Source of the DNA: Paratractidigestivibacter sp963611755
Lineage (GTDB): Bacteria > Actinomycetota > Coriobacteriia > Coriobacteriales > Atopobiaceae
DNA: 37,987 nt
Direction of reading: 5' to 3'
Assembly: GCA_963611755.1 (NCBI GenBank)
Contig: CAVDTK010000004.1
Coordinates: forward strand, 1 to 37,987
The notes below the pieces were generated by a model. It was not told the DNA's origin and searched no databases. It was given only the letters and a program-made list of their open reading frames with translations. The translations under genes and the position numbers were made by a program. Positions 32,558-37,987 of the stretch are shown in pieces; positions within the stretch are counted from its first letter, which is position 1, and each line of letters begins with the position of its first letter.

Positions 32558-33397
32558 ATGAAGCACATCTTTTTGAACCTCAAGCGCTTCGACGTCACGC
32601 CGGAGCTGGGCGGCGTCAACCGCCTGGCGGCCCCCGCCGAGTGGGGCCAGGCCGTGACCTCGCAGATCAAGGGCGTCGCCGAGAAGTACGCGGACGTCGC
32701 CGAGTTCGCAGCGTTTCTCCCCGAGGCCCATCTCATCGGGGCCGTCGCGGGCGCCGCGGGAAGCCCCCTGGGCGTAGGCTGCCAGGGCGTCCACACCGCC
32801 GACACCGCGCCCGGCGGCAACTTCGGCGCCTTCACCACGCTGCGCACGGGCAACTCCGTGGCCCAGCTCGGCTGCGGCTGGGCGCTCATCGGCCACTGCG
32901 AGGAGCGCATGGCCCTGCGCGCGACCATGGCCGAGTGCGGGGCGGCGCCCCAAGACGTGGAGCCGGCGGTCAACCGCATCTTGAACCGCGAGGTCAAGTG
33001 CGCCCAGGCGGCGGGCCTCAAGGTCCTCTTCTGCATGGGCGAGCGCGCCGAGGAGGTCGACGCCTGGGAGCAGGTCCTAACCGACCAGGTGACGCAGGGC
33101 CTTGAGGGCTGTGACCTTGGCGGCGTTCGCGTCGCCTACGAACCCGTCTGGTCCATCGGCCCGGGCAAGACCCCGGCAGACGCGCCCTATATCCAGAAGG
33201 TCGCCCGTCTTATCAAAAAGACCGTGCCGGGCGTCGACGTGGTCTACGGCGGCGGCCTCAAGGCCGACAACGCCCAGATGCTCGCCGGCATCCCCGAGGT
33301 CGACGGCGGCCTCATCGCCCTCACGCGCTTCCAGGGCGAGATCGGCTTCTACCCCAACGAGTACGCACAGATCGTGGACCTCTACCTCAACGCCTAG
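32558..33397 (+). CDS. Triosephosphate-isomerase-like protein with altered phosphate site
   Basis: A 279-residue TIM-barrel protein aligned with TpiA. Catalytic residues are present: N7 and K9 (LNLKRFD), H113 (IGHCEER, usually GHSERR) and E195 (AYEPVWSIG). Loop 6 is close to normal (PVWSIGPGK). Phosphate contacts are not: loop 7 Ser is Gly233 (YGGGLK instead of YGGSV), and loop 8 VGGASL is IALTRF (254-258). It is about 25 residues longer than usual TpiA. It may isomerise a different aldose/ketose pair, or be a divergent TpiA. AAGGAGAAG precedes ATG 32558. Third gene of the cluster. Confidence 0.8.
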   Translation: MKHIFLNLKRFDVTPELGGVNRLAAPAEWGQAVTSQIKGVAEKYADVAEFAAFLPEAHLIGAVAGAAGSPLGVGCQGVHTADTAPGGNFGAFTTLRTGNSVAQLGCGWALIGHCEERMALRATMAECGAAPQDVEPAVNRILNREVKCAQAAGLKVLFCMGERAEEVDAWEQVLTDQVTQGLEGCDLGGVRVAYEPVWSIGPGKTPADAPYIQKVARLIKKTVPGVDVVYGGGLKADNAQMLAGIPEVDGGLIALTRFQGEIGFYPNEYAQIVDLYLNA

Positions 33398-33438
33398 CCG
33401 CGTCGCGCGCCACCGGCGCCACGCAAGAAAGGAACACC

Positions 33439-34935
33439 ATGAAGCTTGAGTTCGAGTACGGCACCGGCAAGATGGCGGCCGAGCTGCCCGACGACACCGA
33501 CGTCTTCATCACCGGCGAGACCGTCAAGGACCCCGAGTGCCTGCCCCAGGACTGGGACAGCCTCTACGCCGCCACCCTCGAGAGCATCCGCAACCCCATC
33601 GGCATGGAGCCCCTGGCAGACCTCGCGCACCCCGGCGCCAAGGTCGTCATCGTCATCCCCGACATCGTGAAGGGCGGCTGCCAGCCCACCTCGCACCGCC
33701 GCGTGGCCATCCGTGCCTGCCTGGACGAGCTTTTCGCCAACGGCGTCTCCCACGACGACGTCCTGCTCCTTTTCTCCAACGGCCTGCACCCGCGCACCAA
33801 CGACGCCGAGGCCAAGCAGATCCTGGGCGAGGACCTCTACAACGAGTTCAAGCACACTGGCCAGATCGACGCCCACGACTCCGAGAACTACGACGACCTC
33901 GTTGACCTGGGCTACACCCCCCAGGGCGACCACGTCATCATGAACAAGCGCGTCTACGACGCCGACATCGCGATCCTCATCGGCCACACGCAGGGCAACC
34001 CCTACGGCGGCTACTCCGGCGGCTACAAGCACTGCGCAACCGGCATCTCCCACTGGCGCTCCATCGCCGCCCACCACGTGCCCGTCGTCATGAGCCGCCC
34101 GGACTTCGTGCCCGTCTCGACCAACAGCCTCATGCGCGACAAGTTCGACCAGCAGGGCATGTTCATGGAAGAGAAGATGGGCAAGAAGTTCTTCTGCTGC
34201 GACGCGGTTCTCGACACCTGGTCTCGCCAGATCGAGATCAACTCCGGCTACGCGGCCGAGATGCAGCCCATCGCCTGGAAGACGGCCGACAAGCGCACCT
34301 ATGTCCACTGGGCCGAGAAGAAATACGACATCGTGGTCATGGGCATGCCCACCAAGTACCACTACGGCGACGGCATGGGCACCAACCCCATCCAGATGAT
34401 GCAGGGCGTCTCTGCCCAGGTCATCCGCCACAAGAGGATCCTGTCGGACCACTGCGTCTTTGTCATCGCCAGCTACTGCGACGGCTGGTTCCACGACGAG
34501 CGCTGGCCCTACGCGCGCGAGCTGTGGGAGCTGTGGCAGTCCGACAAGATGAACACGCTGGACGAGATGATCAAGTACGGGGAGTACTTTGCCACCAACG
34601 AGGAGTACATCCGCCGCTACCGCTTTGCCGGCGCCTTCCACCCCTTCCACGCCTTCAGCATGATGACCTGCGGAAACCTTGCCGAGAAGTACCTGTCGGC
34701 AACCTACATCGTGGGCGCGCAGAAGCCCGGCATCGCCCGCACCATGGGGCTTAAGACCCGCCCGACCTTCGAGGAGGCCATCGCGGACGCCACGGCCAAG
34801 TACACCGACGGCCACCCCAACATCCTGGCCCTGCCGGGCGCCTACGTCTCGGCCGTGCCGCACCTGTGCATGCTGGACCCCTCGCAAAACAGCCACTACC
34901 GCGACGACGCCCCGGCCCACCCCTGCGGCTGCTAG
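33439..34935 (+). CDS. LarA-like (DUF2088) nickel-pincer-type racemase/epimerase homologue
   Basis: A 498-residue protein related to lactate racemase LarA. LarA uses a nickel-pincer nucleotide bound to Lys and a His ligand and two acid/base histidines. Here GLHPRT gives H117 (equivalent of H108), GGYSGGYKHCATGI gives K197 (equivalent of K184), and H213 falls 16 residues later, like H200. At the second catalytic His the aligned residue is Asn187 (GNPYGGYSGG versus PHxxAGFSGG), with another His at 183. Homologues act on lactate, malate, phenyllactate or gluconate-type hydroxyacids; the substrate is unknown. LarB/C/E cofactor genes are not in the window. AAGGAAC precedes ATG. Confidence 0.8.
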   Translation: MKLEFEYGTGKMAAELPDDTDVFITGETVKDPECLPQDWDSLYAATLESIRNPIGMEPLADLAHPGAKVVIVIPDIVKGGCQPTSHRRVAIRACLDELFANGVSHDDVLLLFSNGLHPRTNDAEAKQILGEDLYNEFKHTGQIDAHDSENYDDLVDLGYTPQGDHVIMNKRVYDADIAILIGHTQGNPYGGYSGGYKHCATGISHWRSIAAHHVPVVMSRPDFVPVSTNSLMRDKFDQQGMFMEEKMGKKFFCCDAVLDTWSRQIEINSGYAAEMQPIAWKTADKRTYVHWAEKKYDIVVMGMPTKYHYGDGMGTNPIQMMQGVSAQVIRHKRILSDHCVFVIASYCDGWFHDERWPYARELWELWQSDKMNTLDEMIKYGEYFATNEEYIRRYRFAGAFHPFHAFSMMTCGNLAEKYLSATYIVGAQKPGIARTMGLKTRPTFEEAIADATAKYTDGHPNILALPGAYVSAVPHLCMLDPSQNSHYRDDAPAHPCGC

Positions 34936-34971
34936 GTTTTCTCGGCAGATCGGTTTTTGAGTGACCCCCCA

Positions 34972-35011
34972 GGCCGGCGTCCGCACAGGTTGCGGGCGTC
35001 GGCCCTTTTCT
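34972..35011 (+). terminator. Strong hairpin with T tract between larA-like and pgi-like genes
   Basis: A 14-bp stem (34972-34985 with 34991-35004, two G-U pairs), 5-base loop, and CTTTTCT tail. It reads as an intrinsic terminator or attenuator. Only 13 bases separate the tail from ATG 35025, and these hold the AAGGAG ribosome-binding site, leaving no room for a new promoter. Confidence 0.75.
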
Positions 35012-35024
35012 AGAAGGAGATGCC

Positions 35025-36293
35025 ATGATCAGGTTCGACGCGGGATATGCCGAGAAGTTCTTGTCGGCGGCGGAGCTCGACGCGGCGGCCGAGGCCGCGG
35101 CAGGTGTGCTTGAGGCGTGCTCGGCCGGCGAGAAGCGCTACGCGGACTCGCTGGGGTGGCTCTCCGTCGACGAGTGGGCCGGCGCAGGCCACCTGGATGC
35201 CATCGAGGCCCCGGCAGAGCGCCTGCGCGGCCTTGCGGACACCTTCGTGATCATCGGCGTGGGCGGCTCCAACAACGCCGCACGGGCCGTCACAGAGGCC
35301 CTGCGGCCCCGTGGGATGCGCATCGTCTACGCGGGCAACACACTCTCCCCCGCCGCCTTGAACCAGATGCTCGCCTCGCTCGAGGGCCACGACGTCGTGA
35401 TCGACTGTATCGCCAAGAACTTCGAGACCCTGGAGCCGGGCAGTTCTTTCCGCCTGCTGCGCCAGTGGCTTGTCGAGAAGTACGGCCGCGACGAGGCCGC
35501 CCGACGCATCGTCTGCTGCGGCACCATAGGCTCTGCGCTCGACGACCTCGCGCGCGAGCAGGGCTTCTCGTTTGTGCCCTTCGCCACCAACGTCGGCGGG
35601 CGCTACACCGCCATGACGGCCGTCCACCTTTTGCCGCTTGCCTGCGCAGGCGTCGACATCCGCGCCCTGGTAGAGGGCGCCAAACAGATGGAGCAGGTCT
35701 GCCGCCACGCCGCGCCGGGCGAAAATCCGGCCCTCGCCTACGCCTGCGCGCGCAATCTCTTATGGGAGAAGGGCTACCGCATCGAGCTTCTCTCCTTCTT
35801 CGAGCCGCGTTTCCGCTGGTTCTCAAAGTGGTGGGAGCAGCTCTTCGGCGAGTCCGAGGGCAAGTGCGGCCGAGGCCTCTTCCCTGCCAGCGCCGAGTAC
35901 TCCGAGGAGCTTCACAGCCTGGGCCAGTATGTCCAGGACGGAACCCCGCAGCTCTTCGAGACCCTGCTCGACGTGACCGGCAAGGGCCCAGAGGATTCCC
36001 TAGTACTTGGCGGCACGGACGTCGCCGACGGCTTTGGCTACCTCGACGGCGCCGACTTCTGGGACATCAACAAGGCGAGCATGGCAGCCACGCGAGAGGC
36101 GCACGCGCAGGCCCTGCCCGTCTTGACGCTTGAGCTCGACGCGACCGACGCCGCCCACTGGGGCATGCTCTTCTACTTCTTCGAGTTCTCGTGCTACCAG
36201 TCGGCCACGCTCCTGGGCGTGAACCCCTTCGACCAGCCCGGCGTCGAGACCTACAAGCAGCTCATGTTCAAGACGCTTAGAGAAGGCCGGTAA
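35025..36293 (+). CDS. Glucose-6-phosphate-isomerase-like protein with altered phosphate loop
   Basis: A 422-residue protein that aligns over its full length with short bacterial PGIs: IGVGGSNNAARA (GGSYLGARA in family), NVGGRYTAMTAV, QLFGESEGK (catalytic Glu276 region), AHAQALPVLTLEL, and NPFDQPGVETYK. The phosphate-binding loop, usually SKSGTTTEP (SKTFTTQET in animals), reads AKNFETLEP (130-138): Ser to Ala, Ser/Thr to Asn, Thr to Glu, with Lys131 and Thr135 kept. It may isomerise a non-standard sugar. AAGGAG precedes ATG 35025. It follows a terminator-like hairpin, and its last 17 bases overlap the convergent permease gene. Confidence 0.82.
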   Translation: MIRFDAGYAEKFLSAAELDAAAEAAAGVLEACSAGEKRYADSLGWLSVDEWAGAGHLDAIEAPAERLRGLADTFVIIGVGGSNNAARAVTEALRPRGMRIVYAGNTLSPAALNQMLASLEGHDVVIDCIAKNFETLEPGSSFRLLRQWLVEKYGRDEAARRIVCCGTIGSALDDLAREQGFSFVPFATNVGGRYTAMTAVHLLPLACAGVDIRALVEGAKQMEQVCRHAAPGENPALAYACARNLLWEKGYRIELLSFFEPRFRWFSKWWEQLFGESEGKCGRGLFPASAEYSEELHSLGQYVQDGTPQLFETLLDVTGKGPEDSLVLGGTDVADGFGYLDGADFWDINKASMAATREAHAQALPVLTLELDATDAAHWGMLFYFFEFSCYQSATLLGVNPFDQPGVETYKQLMFKTLREGR

Positions 36294-37086
36294 AGCGCGC
36301 AAAGTTGTACGCGCAGATGCAGATGATCAGGACCAGCGCAAAGAGGTAGGTGCGGTCGATCGTCTGCGAGCTCACCTTCTTGGCGATCTTGCGACCCACC
36401 ACAGAGCCCAAGACCGCCGCCGCGCACATCCCCACCAGCGCCACCAGCGCAAAGTCAGGCAGGCCGCCCAGCACCAGTGAGTAGATCAGACTCGCCGTCT
36501 GCGAGAACGCGATGATAAAAAGAGACGCCTGGGCGGCCGGCTTTGTCTCCATGGCAAAGAAGAACGTAAGGATCGCCAGGTTAAAGGGGCCGCCGCCGAT
36601 CCCCAAGAAAGACCAAAGCGCGCCGGCGATAAAACCAATGGAGGCCTTAGCGGCGCCGTTTTTGATATCGAGCGAGCGCACCGCGTCGCGCTTCACGGTA
36701 TAGGCAAACACGCAAACGGTGAGGACGATGAGAATCACAGCCTGTACGGCGCCCACGAGCTCGGCGTCGCTGAAAACCGATTTGCCCAGGTAGTTAAAGG
36801 CGACCTTGCCCGCGACTCCGCCCACGGCAGAGCCCAAAGCCAAAGGCAGCATGCTCTTGACGTTTACCGTGGAGGTCTTAGAAGCAGCGTTTTGCGCCAG
36901 CGTGGCCAGCGACATCGTGAGCACCGATACGCTCGACAAGAATGACACCGTGGCCACCGGCATGATCGCCATCGCGTCCACGACCGGCTTGATGATCACC
37001 CCGCCGCCGATACCGCACAAAGGCCCCAACAGCGAGGCCAAAAACGCAACAAGGAACACGAGCAGGATAGTCGGCGAGAAACCCAT
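36277..37086 (-). CDS. TSUP family permease (TauE/SafE/YfcA)
   Basis: A 269-residue membrane protein with about eight hydrophobic segments and the two TSUP repeats, GPLCGIGGGVIIKP (about 22-35) and FLGIGGGPFNLAIL (about 163-176). The family moves organic anions, including sulfite, sulfoacetate and related compounds; direction and substrate are unknown here. It is convergent with and overlaps the pgi-like gene by 17 bases. A SigB-type promoter (37125-37149) lies upstream, so it may belong to the stress regulon, independent of phzF. Confidence 0.88.
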   Translation of the reverse strand: MGFSPTILLVFLVAFLASLLGPLCGIGGGVIIKPVVDAMAIMPVATVSFLSSVSVLTMSLATLAQNAASKTSTVNVKSMLPLALGSAVGGVAGKVAFNYLGKSVFSDAELVGAVQAVILIVLTVCVFAYTVKRDAVRSLDIKNGAAKASIGFIAGALWSFLGIGGGPFNLAILTFFFAMETKPAAQASLFIIAFSQTASLIYSLVLGGLPDFALVALVGMCAAAVLGSVVGRKIAKKVSSQTIDRTYLFALVLIICICAYNFARFTGLL

Positions 37087-37118
37087 AGGCCGCAGGACCC
37101 CTTACAAGCTCTAGATGA

Positions 37119-37964
37119 TCAGGTATACCTAGAGCTTAGCAGCTTAAACGCACTTAACCCCAAACTCCTGCGCTCTTCTCGCCAAAGCTCGGCCACGATG
37201 TCAGAGATCGCGACAAGCGTTGCCTCTCCGCTGATGGTGACCCTGCCGTTGCCCTGGACAACGCAGCGCAGGTACCCGCCGCGCTTCGAGGCCTGGTACG
37301 CATAGATCTCGCTCTTGCCCAGCTCGCGCGCCCAATAGTCGGCGATCTGGCAATGAGCCGAGCCGCACACCGGGTCTTCCACGATGCTCAGCTTAGGGGC
37401 AAAGCTGCGAGAAACGCAGTCAGTCTCGGCACCGAGTGCGGTGGCGTTCTGGATCCTGCCCTCAATCCCCAAAAGAAGCTCCTGGTTAGGGGTCATCTCC
37501 CGCACAGTCTTCTCGGAGTCGAAAACGCACACCAGGTCAAGCCCCAGCACCGCCTTCACGGGACGCGCGCCAAAGGCGGCCTCCATGGCATCGGTAATCG
37601 GAATCTCGGCCAGCTCATAGGTGGGAAAGTCCATCTCATAGAACTCTCTATTTCGATGGACGAGAAGCTCCCCGCTCAAGGTAGTGAACGTGACGTCCGT
37701 AGCGCCAGGCTCGCAGTGGTTCAGGATCACATACGCAGACGCCAGCGTCGCATGTCCGCAAAGCTCAACCTCGGTCCCGGGTGTGAACCAGCGCAGGTGA
37801 TAGCCCTGCGGCTCCTTCACGATAAAAGCCGTCTCGGAGAGGTTGTTCTCCATAGCGAGCCTCATCATGGCCTCGTCAGCAGGCCAGCTATCCATCACGC
37901 AGACAGCAGCAGGGTTTCCCGCAAAGGGCTTACCCGTGAACGCATCGACAATGTATTGCTTCAT
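37119..37964 (-). CDS. PhzF family isomerase/epimerase-like protein
   Basis: A 281-residue protein with the two-lobed diaminopimelate-epimerase-like fold of PhzF: IVDAFTGKPFAGNPAAV at the N-terminus, NLSETAFIV with the catalytic Glu, RWFTPGTEVELCGHATLASA and EDPVCGSAHCQIADYW. The family is widespread and mostly of unknown physiological role; phenazine synthesis is not implied and no phz genes accompany it. The C-terminus carries about 15 extra residues that overlap an inverted repeat (37106-37114 with 37129-37137). Only 23 bases remain beyond its start. Confidence 0.9.
   Translation of the reverse strand: MKQYIVDAFTGKPFAGNPAAVCVMDSWPADEAMMRLAMENNLSETAFIVKEPQGYHLRWFTPGTEVELCGHATLASAYVILNHCEPGATDVTFTTLSGELLVHRNREFYEMDFPTYELAEIPITDAMEAAFGARPVKAVLGLDLVCVFDSEKTVREMTPNQELLLGIEGRIQNATALGAETDCVSRSFAPKLSIVEDPVCGSAHCQIADYWARELGKSEIYAYQASKRGGYLRCVVQGNGRVTISGEATLVAISDIVAELWREERRSLGLSAFKLLSSRYT
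37125..37149 (-). promoter_or_regulatory. SigB-type promoter candidate for the TSUP permease gene
   Basis: On the minus strand GTTTAA (37149-37144), 13 bases, AGGTAT (37130-37125): 11 of 12 bases agree with the SigB consensus, with the same 13-base spacer as the sigma-operon promoter at 9467-9491. A start near 37117 would give a leader of about 30 bases before ATG 37086. It lies inside the 3' end of phzF. Confidence 0.45.
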
Positions 37965-37987
37965 GCCACATACCCCTTAACGAGAAA

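Noticed and set aside
37119..37964. Phenazine biosynthesis locus
   Set aside because: PhzF-family proteins are common and mostly unrelated to phenazines; no other phz genes are present.
1..37987. tRNA, rRNA, CRISPR array, prophage or integrated element
   Set aside because: No cloverleaf-like sequence, regularly spaced repeats, integrase, transposase or phage gene was recognised on either strand.

Overview
The window is GC-rich (roughly two thirds G+C by eye). It reads as a chromosomal segment of an actinobacterium, most likely an anaerobic, fermentative member of the Coriobacteriia (Olsenella/Collinsella/Atopobium relatives). That placement is inference from overall protein character, high GC, many overlapping ATGA/TGATG gene junctions and the mixture of fermentation, peptide-uptake and amino-sugar genes. 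No rRNA, tRNA, CRISPR, phage or transposase gene was recognised. Nearly every base is in a gene.

Positions 1-28690 are read from the minus strand. From high to low coordinate they hold: an SsuABC/TauABC-type ABC importer; nagB-nagA; a PatB/MalY-type PLP enzyme with a YheO/DauR-type regulator; an oligopeptide importer (oppBCDF-A) followed by a TldD/TldE peptidase pair, a D-2-hydroxyacid dehydrogenase and an aspartate dehydrogenase; rarA; a stress operon (DUF948 protein, RsbW-like protein, SigB/SigF-type sigma factor, AI-2E family transporter); then alaS-ruvX-mltG-yqeG and aroK-aroB (cut by the window edge).

A 390-base divergent region (28691-29079) separates these from a plus-strand cluster at 29080-36293: a LacI-type regulator, class II aldolase, phosphofructokinase, a triosephosphate-isomerase-like protein, a LarA-like protein and a phosphoglucose-isomerase-like protein. 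It converges on a TSUP permease and a PhzF-family gene on the minus strand.

The best candidate for something new is the 29-36.3 kb cluster. It looks like upper glycolysis, but the TIM-like protein has lost most phosphate-gripping residues, the PGI-like protein has a changed phosphate loop, and the LarA-like protein lacks one of the two usual catalytic histidines. A strong hairpin-plus-T-tract stands just before the last gene. Other observations: a near-consensus SigB-type promoter in front of the sigma operon and a second one in front of the TSUP gene; an RsbW homologue without ATP-binding motifs; a ~130-bp repeat carrying a 30-bp palindromic terminator in two intergenic regions; a shared operator-like motif at patB and oppB; and a striking excess of the word CGAGAA/TTCTCG.
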